64,000 bases of DNA from Tubulanus polymorphus (Eukaryota; Nemertea; Palaeonemertea; Tubulaniformes; Tubulanidae). Location: NCBI RefSeq assembly GCF_964204645.1, contig NC_134029.1:18494450-18558449 (forward strand), given 5' to 3'. The first letter of the stretch is position 1. Each line of letters begins with the position of its first letter. A program made the position numbers and the translations under genes. Of this stretch, positions 1 to 11,675 are shown in pieces. The notes beneath the pieces are model-generated. The model worked only from the letters and a program-made list of their open reading frames with translations, had not been told where the DNA came from and searched no databases.

Positions 1-154
1 ATTTGTGGCCGGTAATGACAACGCTGTCCTCTAAAAGAAAATTAGTAGTTGAAATATAGAATGAATAATGCTCAGAATTTCACCATTTCCTAAACAAAAA
101 TCTTAGGGAACAAATTCCTCCGTCACTTAGTTGCCACTGTTCATTTGTTACCTG

Positions 155-157
155 CTG

Positions 158-209
<52 letters not shown>

Positions 210-278
210 TGTATGTATGTATGTATGTACGTACGTACGTACGTACGTACGTACGTACGTATGTATATATATATATAA
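155..278. repeat. TA / GTAT / GTAC microsatellite
   Basis: A TA run, then a GTAT array, then a GTAC array, then TA again. GTAC and TA units are self-complementary, so each block can fold on itself. The reading frames here are artefacts. Confidence 0.95.
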
Positions 279-858
279 TGTGTTCAATTTCCCTGATGAA
301 CTTCGGAGAGGGTTTGAAGGTATCTGCTATGATATGTCCCAAATGAAAAATTTCACATGAATCGTCAATTATCAATCAACACAATTCTTATATGGAATTC
401 TCATAATATGTTAGCGATTCATCTATGCGGTTCTCACCGTAGGCCTACTGGAAATTTGGGGATTTAGAAATCATATTTCACAGTTTGGAAATCTCTTGGT
501 AGATTTATGATAGATTGTTCAAGATGACAGTGACGTTTCGAATCCTGCATGCACTGATTTTGAATACTGATTTTCTACGTTGTATCATGATTGCTCGTAG
601 GTTGTATACTGTTGTGGTTTTGATGGGTTTTATTGCGATATTTGCTAATTACATGAATGGAAGTTGAAATTTAGATCAGATTTCCTGGGTAGGAACACTG
701 AACAAGACGATTTACAAGGTGTTTACTTTATTCAACATTACTTATTCAGATTTTTTTGGATAATGTAGCCATCATGGTAGAATAGCCACATCAAACGTGG
801 AGAGAGAACGATATAATAAAAAAAAACCACTCTTCGCAGAGTAAAAGTATCACAACGA

Positions 859-984
859 CCTGGGACTGGTTTTATAGACTGGTATTATCTTAAACCCGGG
901 AGTTAACTCTGTCTTGGGTTAACTTTTTCTGTTGAGTTAACCCCTGGGTTAGAGATAATACCAGTCTATAAAACCCGCCCCTGA
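859..984. repeat. Palindromic repeat
   Basis: GGTTTTATAGACTGGTATTA and its complement form arms around GTTAACCC-type palindromes. A related one is at 35,300-35,403. Confidence 0.6.
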
Positions 985-1977
985 GCGCAGCACTGCGACT
1001 AGTGACTGATCACCTGCAATCCTATAGATCCGTCGCGTCGTAGGGTGATCTTAGCGCCCCTATCAGCATCCCAACATTGGACCTATATTTCGATACCGGG
1101 CTAATGGGACCTCCGTGATTTTACGCATCCCCAAAATCCTCAATCCTCATTTTTTTCGTGGGCGGTTTGTACCGGTGGCCTTATCTTCCCGAGGTCATCG
1201 GTACTAGAAGTACGTATATAACAGCCCCCATTTCTGACACATAGGAAAACATCAACCGGAACGTGTCTGAGATCTTGTTCTCAGATGTTGGTGATTCCGG
1301 GCTGTGTAGTTGTTGTGAAAATTCCGCGCATTCTTGTAGCAAACATAAAGCGACTACATGTTGCATATGCATCGTGTGCTTATATTTATATATCTATAGA
1401 TGCATGTAGTATATATAAGAGGTGAACAAAACCTACGTTTATCTGCAAGAACTTTGAAAAAATGCCCTGATTTTATGCAGTTCACAGAATCTTCAATATT
1501 ATGTGACCTGCTTTTTAAATTTTGGATCTATTTACAAGATAATTTGAGTTGAGGGGTATTTCAGTTGGATCTAGGCTAGAATGCCCTAAACTTCGTCGGG
1601 GTAGTTTCACAATAAGATCCCGAATTTCAATTTCCGTCGCCATTCCTGTTTGTCTCCGGACTTTTGAAAGGAATTTTAAGGCGGGCGCTGGTCGACACAC
1701 GACTGCTGACGACACCAGAGGTTGCAACTGGCCACGAATACCGGGGTATTTACGTCAACTGCAATGCAATGGTGTAACAACCGGAGTCAGTCGCAAGACG
1801 GTTCATGTCAATTATGGCTGGGAGAGACGGTCGGTCGGTAGTGTCGCTTACCTTTTGAGACATATATATTTCTAATTCGAATGGAAATTTTTTATCTGGT
1901 ATCTATTTTTTCTTGTTCATAATGTGAAATGTGGTGAGTATTTTTATAGTTCTGCACTATGTAAGCGAATGAATTAT

Positions 1978-2025
1978 TATTTTTATTATTATTATTATTA
2001 CTATTATTATCATTATTATTATTAT
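1978..2025. repeat. TTA/ATT microsatellite
   Basis: Near-perfect TTA repeats with a few C interruptions. Confidence 0.85.
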
Positions 2026-2954
2026 GCATTCCGAAAGTAGTACTTCAAAAATGTCCAAATTTAGCCATGTACGTACCACTTCAGACAGGATTATTTTTAA
2101 CGCCTGTTTCGCTACCAGCAGGTATAGTGGGTTCGTAACATACAGATCAAATCAAAATTAATCAAACAAATGTGTAAGAGGGACAATCCCAATTTTAAGT
2201 TTAAAAAAAATTAAGATATAATGTTACTTTAGAAATAGGCATTGAAATGTGTACATATTTCAGATTCTATCCACGTATGGCATCATCTTCAAAATATTTT
2301 CAAACACTACTTTGCATTGCCTGGTAGAGCTATATACCTCTATTGCTCACACCCCTCGGTTCATTTCGATAACCACAAATATGTACGTCGATTTTAACGC
2401 CTATGACAGTTTGACAAATTTTCAAGAGCGACTCTTTTACATAACGAGTTCAGTAATTTCAATGGCATTTTATTATATACATATAAGTCTATACCGCACG
2501 AGAGCGTTGACAAAAGGCTTTACATACTTTGAAATCAGTAGGCCATTAATGAACGTCTAATCTTATCTATAGCTTCATAGTCAAGTTTTCTGTGTTTCTC
2601 GGCGTTAAATGTTTTCGTACGAGCGGAAGAATGTTTAGATTTTGTTCATTTCGTACGTTGTTTTCTCATTGTTAAAGACGAGTTTTACAACTTCCAACAC
2701 GAACAGGTTCGTATAGTTCGTTGTAGTCGAATTCATTTTTTCTGCTGGATATTAGACAGAGAATAATCGATCGCTTATAACAGACAGGTAGGGATAAGTT
2801 TTATATGACGTTGTCAGTACTCTCAATATGCTGGAATTTTTTTATCTTAAAATATGGATTGTCCCCATTATTTATTTATTTGGCCAGTAAATTTCGTTTG
2901 ATTTTTCGATTGAGTGTCCCTTACAGACCCACCACACCTGCCGGGAGCGAAACA

Positions 2955-3517
2955 GGGGGTTTGATTTTGAAATCGGAAATCGAAGTACAGATATAGATGT
3001 GTGATCGGCGGTCGAGTTAAGAGAATATTTTTAAATTTTTTAAAGAGGCTGCATCTGTTGTTAAGTGTATGACATCGTGGCTGCTGAAGTAGTAAGGTTT
3101 TCGATCCCCCCAAAAATACAGAAGCTTAATATTGCTTAATTTTGGTGTAATCTACTATTTTACATATCTGCTCAATACATTTTCAAAGCAATTTTCAACA
3201 TTGATAGAATATTGACATCCACTCTGGTAAGGGCAGAAGATATTTTACAAAGGGGTGGGTGATATTCAGAAGGGTGGATGTAAAAATGAAAGGTGTGGCT
3301 GCCCCTCTAAAACCTGTTGTGGAGATCACTGGTTGACCGTGATTTAGATGTGTTACCCTGATAGATGGATAATTAAAGTATAGCTTTATCATTTGTTCTC
3401 ATTTTTAAAGTTTTTCTTATTCCACCTTATGGTTATGATACAATGCAACTGACAGGACATTTCTGGAACTATATCTGTACTTCGATTTTCGATTTCAAAT
3501 TAGAATGCCCGTTCTGG
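2955..3517. repeat. Inverted repeat pair
   Basis: GAAATCGGAAATCGAAGTAC near 2971-2990 and its complement near 3478-3500, separated by ~490 bp of unremarkable sequence. Possible foldback element. Confidence 0.35.
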
Positions 3518-5744
3518 TCCCAGAATTATAGCTGATAAAAGTTGACATTTTAATGTGAATTTCGGATTTCTCTTAAAACTTTACTCGTTTTCAACAGAAG
3601 AAGGGCGGAACAATACGATGATAACGTATAACTGCGAAACGTTCTCGGCATATTTTGTAACGGTATATTTTCATCAGAAAAAAATACGCTCACATTTTTA
3701 ATGGTGTTATTGAAAGAAAATTCTTTCCTTGAATAAAATGCTATTCATTCCATTGGATATTTTTTTTTGCCGTGAAGAAGAATTTCCCGTCGATTCGGTA
3801 TTGCCAAATTTGGTTTCTTTAAGCTTTCTTGTTATTGCGTCAAATATTTGCTCGACCATCTTAGATTGGCAATTTGGAGAATATTTTGTCGATATCGGTA
3901 GACTATATTTTCTGACAGACTTAAGCCAAATAAAGCATATCACCGGTAGTAGTGGTACAAAACCTTCAATGAAGTTTTGAGGCATATTCTTAACTTCCGA
4001 GTACAATCTTCAAGAAAACTAACTTGAAAGTTTATTGACGCCTTGAAGAAAGATAACTGATATATATTTCCTAATATAGTCGAATGAATTATACATAAAT
4101 GGTATGATATCAAGGATCAATAAAGTTACTTTGAATTTGAGTATGTCAATAATTGAATTGAATTGACTGGCAGCCAGTCTAGCTCCATTATAACGATCAC
4201 GTAGTGTACATCCTCTCAAAAATAATTATCCAAATCTATCAAAAATGATATAAGAAATATGGAATATATCTAATTACAAAAAACACCAAAATTCACAATT
4301 CTAACTGTAATTTTCAAATGCTGATATTGATGACGTAGTGCGCACACAGAACCCCTTTAATAATGCATACTAGGTATCAATGTATATCAACATTATTGTA
4401 ACGGTTTTTATGGTGTCTGTGATAATCTAATACATGCAGTTCTCTTTTCAATACATCAAAACTCTGATCTAATCTTTTTCGAGGGAATATTCTGGCCCAT
4501 AATTTTTTTTTGCGGAGTTGTTTTGAGTAAACTTAGATTTACGGTATTCACTCTGAAGTACTAGTTGGTTCAAGAATCATGACTTAGTCAATATTGGGAC
4601 TGAGTGTTATATTTCTCCACGGTAAATAAGTATGGTCATACGAACTGTACGACTTTATTGTATAAAACCAGTCACAAAAGTATTGGCACCACTGTTTTGA
4701 TATTGATGTTTAATTGGGTTCAGACCGCGGTCTTTCTCTCGAGATCAATAAAATAACATTTATTCAGATAATTTCACAGGTATTTCAGTACATTTTTCAG
4801 TCTTTTCAGCTCATAATGAGTGAACTCTTTTGGGATATACAAAGGGGTCTCCAATAATTGCACTACCCTGATAATGGGTTAATGGCACACCACCAGATGG
4901 CATGAATAACAGTCAGTTTTATTGTTTTTAGATGCTTTTATTTTCTGTTTTTTTTTGTAAATAATTGTAAATACGCTTTTTCCTCCATATACCATGGAAA
5001 TGGTTGGAGTGTAAATAAAGTTGTAATTCATAATTTATAAATATTTATAAACAACATAAATTTTTCCTTCCACATTCCATGCAAATGGTTGGAGAGTAAT
5101 GAAATTATCTTATCTTTATGTACTGGTAGTCAAATTTCATTCAATCAACCTTAATGGGCTTTTAGGCTACTAAATCTAAATATTATCGTCAAAAATTATA
5201 AATCCAAAAAGTTATGAAATCGACTTTTCTAGCTGGATTTCGGCGCAGGTTTTGTTGTATTTCTATCTATTCATTACCTAAAACTTAAAAGAGTTTAAGC
5301 CGTAGAAGTGATTGTTAGAAGAGTTTGAGTTAGAATTTTTAATTGGAAGTGTAGAAGGAGTGAAGCTTGGAAAAGACGAATAACTATTCAAGCGTACCTA
5401 GCGGTTTCTCTCGGAATCATTCATTGCCGCAGCACCCTCGTACTGCTGCTAGTACCCCATTTCTTTGTAACTACTCTAATAATTGCACTACTCTCCTCAC
5501 ACTACTATATACTCGCTCTACTCTAATTGCGCTACTCTACTTACCAAATGCGAGATAAGGAAAACGATGGATCACAAACCTCTTCGAAATGGGAGAATAA
5601 TTAGACAAATCAAACATGTAAAATAACAAAATAACAATTTCGAAGGCATGTCGATTGCCTTGTACTTCATCTTACACTAGAGTTTATTGACTACTAGGAT
5701 TGATACATTTTTTGCTCCACCGATATTTGATATTGTTCTTCAGG

Positions 5745-5810
5745 GCTCCCTCATTCACCTGATGAAGCTTCTATACATTAGTAGCGAAAGCTCGTGCGTC
5801 AAATAAATAG
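5745..5810 (+). ncRNA. Hammerhead-like motif, family A
   Basis: CTGATGA (5759-5765), one extra A, then a 7-bp imperfect stem II (GCTTCTA with TAGTAGC), GAAA (5786-5789), palindromic AGCT stem III and a cleavage-type C at 5793. Stem I pairs CAC with GTG. A shared tail follows (CAGGTTAGCACGGCTAC near 5853), also seen at 62,645. No coding part of a host element is visible. Confidence 0.6.
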
Positions 5811-7384
5811 TCAACCTATATAGTATCACTTGTCTCGTTACTTATTTTAAACCAGGTTAGCACGGCTACTCTACAAATATTCTTCAGGGCTGTAACCCCC
5901 AGCTCCGCTCATTTTTATTTCAAAGGAAATATTAAGTAGAAACATTTCGCTTACATCTACAACATAATTCATGTATATAGAATTTGTTCATATTTATTAG
6001 ACCTTCGTATCTCGAGGGAAATCAGAGGCCATATCTGGGCATCACATTTGGGCCAGGGCCCCAGACCCATGGTCGGTTCCAACAGAATTAAAATGAACCC
6101 ACCCCCGTGTATTCCTCATGCTGCGGGCCTGGTTCATCAAACGACAACTTTATCTCATTGAAATGTGTTTTGGGAAAATTAGTTTGTATTCCTCTCTTGT
6201 TATTCACCCTTGTTATTGTCGTCATGATACATAAATTGAAGTTTTAACATGAAAAACATAGCTTTGCAGGCGATCCGGCTGAAACTGTAATGTTGAAAGT
6301 TGAAAGAGGCACTCAATGAAAAGTGCAAGCAGTATCATGAAAAAGTTTATAGTCAAAGTTTTCAAAGCTGGGACGATCATTATGTTGACGACTTACGCTT
6401 AGTAATTTAATTTGAAATACAAATCATGATTAAACCGAGTTCAACCTTTCTTACCTTTTAACACATTGCTACGCGGAATTTCGGAAGTGGTACCATCTTT
6501 TTTGTAAATCTTTTAAGATATTTCTCATAAGACACTGTATAAAATGAAATTACCAATGTAGGAACTAAACTGAAAATTTGTCAATTCGATTCTCGTCAAT
6601 CAACTTGAAATGTTCTTTGAAGAAATGAATTAAGAGCAACATACAGGTCTGTTACCCAGGGGGCTTGTCTCAGGGGTTAACCCAATTCATGACCACTGGG
6701 TTATAATACCAACCAGAATTTTCTATCGAACGCCAGTTCTTTATTGCGAAATACAAAATCGACATTTTTAAGCAAAAATTGAACAACAAAATGATCCAGG
6801 TATAACATTTTAAATTGAATCTATTTTTCCTAGTATTATTAAGTTCAGTGACTGAGACCTTGGCCTACTAGTCTGTAGCGGTCGACAAAAAGGGAATCGA
6901 CAGATCACTAAAATCTAGTTTATGAAGTATTTTAGAGATGTAGTTATAGCTGGCAGTTTACTCCGAACATATATTCAAAACAGCTGGATTTTCAGAGAGT
7001 TTTCAGTGAACGCGGCATGGATCAGATTTCTACAGACCGCAGATGGATTCGAACCGTGATTCACCGTGTTTAAATTAGGGATATAGGGATGTAGGTCTGC
7101 GGTTAGTCACAGGTGTCTGGAGTACGGGATGGTGTGTGTGTTTTTTTTTTCAGTAGTAAGATCTCCAACCACTTCAATGTTATCGTTGGGTACTTGTTCT
7201 GTAGCTTCAATGTAAACACGATTGTGGTTGCACCTGTAATCATTATCTTCGGCTCAAGTGGGTGTTCTATCACTTCGCGCTTACACGTGTACATGCTCAT
7301 CGTTTTGATGACAGGATCATAAAAAAGTGATTCTTTTTTTAAAGTAAAAACTACTAACTAAAATGTATTATTACGAAAATCCCG

Positions 7385-7800
7385 CAATAAAGAAAAAAAA
7401 GGTCCGAAAATGTTTCCTTGAGCTAATGTAGTTTATTCAACGTTTCGACTATGTGCAGTTAGCTCAGTTGGTTAAATGGAGGACTGGGAACCAAGAGGTA
7501 CCTGGTTCAAAACCACCTCTGGCGTCGGTTGTCGAGACACATACATGGACTAAGCACTGCTAACCTAGTAAGGTTGTGAGCCATAACAACCTATTAAAAG
7601 GCCGTCTCTTAAAATCCGCTAGGGTGACACTGTTACTTGCAGTGGGACGTAAAACTCTTCTAAACTAAACTAATATTGTAATAGTCATCTTCAGGAATTC
7701 TGTATTCCTTTAGTATTCCTGAAGAGGACTATTAGAATATAGTCAAATTGAATATACTACATTAACTCAAGGAAATATTTTCGGACTTTTTCTTATTGCG
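7385..7800. mobile_element. Inverted pair of hammerhead-like repeats (family C) split by a SINE
   Basis: Outer arms are inverted copies: 7388-7450 reads into the reverse complement of 7730-7797 (shared CTTGAG.TAATGTAG and TCCGAAAAT words). The left minus-strand unit has CTGAAGA (7694-7688), stem GACTAT/ATAGTC, GAAA and ACGT. The right plus-strand unit has CTGAAGA at 7719-7725, with its GAAA damaged. The tRNA-derived SINE at 7453-7676 sits inside the left unit's stem II loop. The arrangement resembles PLE partial LTRs. Confidence 0.55.
7453..7676 (+). mobile_element. tRNA-derived SINE
   Basis: A box-like TAGCTCAGTTGG and B box-like GGTTCAAAACC at tRNA spacing, followed by an unrelated body (ACTTGCAGTGGGACGTAAA) and a short CTAAACTAAACTAA tail. 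The acceptor stem does not pair, so it is not a tRNA gene. Confidence 0.65.
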
Positions 7801-8128
7801 GCTTATTGTTATGTATGTGTTGTATTATATTTTTGTGATATTATTGTCATAACACTGATATAGTGTCTCTTTAATGGTTATAACTAAATGTATATACGAT
7901 TGACTAAAGAGGTTATGAAAGTTTAATTTTCATTCTCGGTCCACCAAAATCTGCATATATGTTCAGTGATCGCGATTTGTTTGGTCAGAAAATGAAGTTG
8001 CATCATAAAACGTTACTTAATTTTAGTGGCGGCAAATAAGCATATTTTTCATGCTGCTTTGTGAAATCATGAATGGAGTCACCTAGGGATCCTCTTGAGG
8101 GCGTCAAACAAACACTGCAAGAGTATTA

Positions 8129-8396
8129 AGCCGCGATCACACAGAGACGATTTGGCACCAACCAGGCTTGGGGGGTGGGGGGGCCAAATTTGGCCTGTGC
8201 CTAATTAGAGAGCGCGTTCACACGCAAACCATTCTCTGGATACTCAATAATGCTCAAACAAAGCAAAGTGGATCATTTCTGGTGCCAGTTGCAATTCAAA
8301 CGTAATCATTTGTCTGGTGCTAAAATTAGACTCGGGCCTATTTGGCACCCGTGTGAACAGTTGTTCCGGGCCAAAAATGCACGTGTGATCGCGGCT
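8129..8396. mobile_element. MITE family 1, full copy
   Basis: Terminal inverted repeats AGCCGCGATCACAC and its complement, flanked by TTA on both sides (8126-8128 and 8397-8399), so a 3-bp target duplication. The interior has CCTAATTAGAGAGCGCGTTC and many GGGCCAAATTTGGCCC-type words. No open frame. The 3-bp TTA/TAA-type duplication fits PIF/Harbinger-derived MITEs, but other superfamilies also make 3-bp duplications. Confidence 0.8.
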
Positions 8397-8485
8397 TTAA
8401 TCAATCAATCTTAGGAAGAGAGTTCAAATATCCGAATAACCATAGAAGCGATAACATTAAAAACCTCATTTTCTAATGAGTAAAA

Positions 8486-8549
8486 ACAGTTTATTAACAC
8501 GAACGTTTTCGGGATCATATCCCCTCATCAGGTGAAATACAAGTGAATC
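8486..8549 (-). ncRNA. Hammerhead ribozyme motif in the left PLE arm
   Basis: Reverse-complement copy of the right-arm motif. TCATCAG on the plus strand at 8525-8531 is the CTGATGA box; the GAAA and AACGTT parts are intact. Confidence 0.78.
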
Positions 8550-8711
8550 AAATGATTAAACTACTGGTTTATATACAACATAAGTTACAAAATTACAAGT
8601 GCTAAATTCTAAGCTAATTACAAACCAAGTATTTAATTACAAACTAATTATTTGAATACATTTAGGATAAAGGATGAGCCGTTTTGAAATAATTGTTGAT
8701 TTAAAGAGGGT

Positions 8712-9318
8712 TAAATCTGTTAAATCTGTTCTGTTTAAATCTAATGCGTTTCCTATTCATGTCATCGATCAATGTATTAATAGATTTTTGAAATCAAAAC
8801 AGAACTCAGAACCTCAACCGAAACCTGTTGAAGATGGAATTGATCTATTCATTTCATTACCGTATATTGGTAACCCGTCAATCCTATTTGCCCGAAAATT
8901 AAAATATCTATTTAAAAGGAATTTTGAAATCAACTTGAAATGTGCATTCACTACGACCAAAATTAAGAATTTTTTCTCTTTGAAATGTGCTACCCCTAAA
9001 TCGCTGAAGGCTAAAGTCATATATAAATTTAATTGTTTATGTGATATAAACACTTCCTATATTGGGAAAACTAAACGACATTTGGCCATCAGGAGTAAGG
9101 AACACAGATCAAAGACTTCTGCGATTGGACAACATCTCGCAATTTGTCACACTTGGGATCAGGAATTCAGTAACAACAAATTCAAAATTCTAGACAAAGG
9201 TTCATCTGATCTCGACTGTAAAATTAGGGAGGCCCTGTTTATTAAAGCGCAACGACCCTCTTTAAATCAACAATTATTTCAAAACGGCTCATCCTTTATC
9301 CTAAATGTATTCAAATAA
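8712..9318 (+). pseudogene. PLE C-terminal fragment (RT thumb and GIY-YIG endonuclease)
   Basis: The open frame begins at an ATG at 8674, but that ATG lies in the left inverted arm, so the first ~13 residues are an accident of the inversion. The genuine PLE part starts near 8712 and runs to the stop at 9318. It has a Cys pair (NCLCD) before the SYIG of the GIY-YIG fold, then KTKRHLAIRSKEHRS with the catalytic-type Arg. No RT palm motif is present. It cannot transpose by itself. Confidence 0.8.
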
Positions 9319-9416
9319 TTAGTCTGTAATTAAATACTTGGTTTGTAATTAGCTTAGAATTTAGCACTTGTAATTTTGTAACTTATGTTGTATATAAACC
9401 TGTAGTTTAATCATTT

Positions 9417-9480
9417 GATTCACTTGTATTTCACCTGATGAGGGGATATGATCCCGAAAACGTTCGTGTTAATAAACTGT
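9417..9480 (+). ncRNA. Type I hammerhead ribozyme motif in the right PLE arm
   Basis: CTGATGA (9435-9441), then stem II GGGG/TCCC with a short loop, then GAAA (9456-9459) and the palindromic stem III AACGTT, with predicted cleavage after C9465. Stem I pairs CAC (9432-9434) with GTG (9466-9468), plus further A/T pairs beyond an internal loop. This is the minimal short-stem-III hammerhead known from PLEs. Confidence 0.8.
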
Positions 9481-10448
9481 TTTTACTCATTAGAAAATGA
9501 GGTTTTTAATGTTATCGCTTCTATGGTTATTAATCAATCAATACCTCAATTTTCTAATCATTGCATGATTGAAGTTTCATTTGTTTTTACGTGAATAATT
9601 GATACTATACCAAGTGCCAAATAGGCTGATATGTTTCTATAGATCTTGGGTATATTTGATCATTTTTTCGTATGTATATAACCGTGACCTGAAAAAGTTA
9701 CAAATTTTTAAGAAACTATCGCGAAACTGTGTCAAGAAACTTGAAGCACAAACAGCCTTTAGTTGTATGCGGGTGTATTATTACTTAAAAGGTGCAAATG
9801 ACTGTGATTATTTGTACGACAATACATTTCATTGTACAATGTTGAAGGTTGTCAATTACTACTAAATGATTTTTAATTTTCTTTAATTTTCGCACAGTTG
9901 AACTGAAAGTCCTACCGCAAGGCACAGATAATACGTTTTCATACTTGCGAAAAACGAATCGCCATTCGCTTTGTAAAACTAGATCTTGATTATTTGTTTG
10001 TAACGCTACAGTGACTCGGGATAATCCAAACCATGGCATATGCGGAATAAGAATTCACTCTCCCATTCCCCCTCTCTCTCCTTTTGCAACCGAATTCACT
10101 TTGGTTAGGGTTTTCTGATCATTTTACAGAAAACTCTATTGTTATTTCCTGGATTAATATTATTAAGTTCCACATTATTTTCGCTAAAAAGTGCTATAGT
10201 CTCTCGGTGTTTTTTGACGAATCGATATTATAAAAGCAATGTCGAGCCATAAACATCGTAGATTTGGGCGCACTGAATTTTACCACATTGTGGTGAAGTG
10301 TAGCTGTTATTGCTGTTATGGATAGATAGCAGCATTGATTTAATTCCAAATGTATGCAATCCAAATGTATATAATGGAACTGTTTCTGGTTGTGAGAACC
10401 CCAAATAGGGTTTACTTTAAAGGTGGTGTTATGTCTGCATCTGATAAA

Positions 10449-10718
10449 TGCCGTGATCACACGGAGACGATTTGGCCCAAGCTAAATTGGTACGTATCAA
10501 GCCCGAATAAAATTTAGCTCGTGCCTAATTAGAGAGCGCGCTCACACGTAAACCACCAACTCACAGTTGCAATAATTTGACCCGTGCGAAAATTTGGAAC
10601 GCGCCTGGCTGATGTTTTTGGTCAGGGCCAGACAGGCATGGGCCAAATTTGGCACCCGTGTGAAAAGTTGTTCTAGGCTTTATTTGGCCCGGGCCAAAAA
10701 TGCTCGTGTGATCACGGT
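10449..10718. mobile_element. MITE family 1 copy
   Basis: Same ends (GCCGTGATCACAC and complement) and the same CTAATTAGAGAGCGCG interior as the 8.1-kb copy. Confidence 0.75.
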
Positions 10719-11399
10719 TTATGTTTACATCATCATTTTAGAGGCATTTCGTGCCAGATCTTTTGTGTCATGATTGTAAAAATGACGGCCCGCTATTATA
10801 ACCAATTACAAATACAACAGGGACTTCTACATGCGTGGCTGTTATCTTGATTATAATTATAATCAAGGAATTGCTCAATTTCAGTATTCGTTAATTAGGC
10901 GATTTCGAATTAGCCCACATAAATCTTACAATTTGTGAACCAATTAATATATCAGAACTTCTTAATTAACCAACAACGACAGTTTAGATAAAAACCATCC
11001 ACGCGTATAAAAATGGCGTGGTGTTATTGACCTCACCGAATGTGTCGGGTAGGTTTATTTTCCGGGGAAGTCGGCGGCAAGAATGTGTATTGCAAAACCC
11101 TGAGGCAACCCCTCGAAATTCCGCTTGGCTTCCACTGTTTTCTCTCATGCGTCGGATACGTCGCCCGAAGCGACGATGTTTACTGGGAAGTTTTCTGACA
11201 AACCTGTTAGTTTTCTTTCTATGAATCTTTCCGATTTTTCTGAGAGGTTGCTATCGGTATCCGGAGCATTCTACGAATACCGATTACTGTTGATTTATAG
11301 ATGTGTAGTGTATTCAGGGCACTAACAAGCCAGCTCAATGTGAAGAAAGACTGGTCTAGTAGCCCTTTAATTGAGGGCTTATTCAGAAGACTGGTCTTG

Positions 11400-11675
11400 T
11401 GCCGCAATCACACGAGCGTTTTGCCCCGTGCCAAATTTTGCTAAATGTGCCCGTGCCTGTTTGGCCTTGGACCAACTAAAAATGGACCAGGCCACAGCCT
11501 AGTTTTAGCGCGTTTTAGCACAAATTATTGCTTTCGAATTGGAACTGGTTCCAGAAATTATCCATTTCGCTTTGTTTAGGCATTGTTTAGTATCTTGCGC
11601 TCTCTAATTAGGCACGGGCCAAATTTGAATCAGGCTTGATCCATGCCAATTTGGCCCAGGCCAGTGATCGCTGCT
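11400..11675. mobile_element. MITE family 1 copy (reverse orientation)
   Basis: Ends GCCGCAATCACAC and GTGATCGCTGC; the interior GCGCTCTCTAATTAGGC is inverted relative to the 8.1-kb copy. Confidence 0.72.

Larger units (their letters stand above)
1..5740. other. Intergenic or upstream region without recognised genes
   Basis: Apart from the listed repeats I see no exon with conserved coding content. The longest open frames (1549-1875, 2249-2560, 3707-4006) have no recognisable domain and no CpG-rich coding texture. A pair of similar words (CCATATACCATGGAAATGGT near 4986 and the related copy near 5073) is a small duplication. A CpG-rich patch at 2570-2770 is the only other compositional feature. 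Confidence 0.5.
8435..9531 (+). mobile_element. Truncated Penelope-like retroelement with 277-bp inverted ends
   Basis: Two near-identical inverted arms (8435-8711 and 9255-9531, 277 bp each) flank a coding remnant. Inside is the C-terminal part of a Penelope-like (PLE) protein: the RT-thumb linker with LFISLPYIG, then a GIY-YIG nuclease module (FNCLCDINTSYIGKTKRHLA and a following HRS). The polymerase core is absent, so this is a 5'-truncated copy. The left arm is an inverted copy of the 3' end, a partial-LTR arrangement known for PLEs. Each arm carries a hammerhead ribozyme motif. A similar TAATCAATCAAT word borders both sides (8398-8409 and 9530-9541) and may be a remnant target duplication. 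Confidence 0.85.

Noticed and set aside
131-375. Open frames over the microsatellite on both strands
   Set aside because: They translate repeated Tyr/Ile/Thr/Val codons of the GTAT/GTAC array and have no other content.
7453-7530. tRNA gene
   Set aside because: A- and B-box words are present, but the acceptor stem does not pair and a SINE body follows.
8674-8711. True N-terminus of the GIY-YIG protein
   Set aside because: This stretch is the inverted copy of the element's 3' end, so the Met is accidental.
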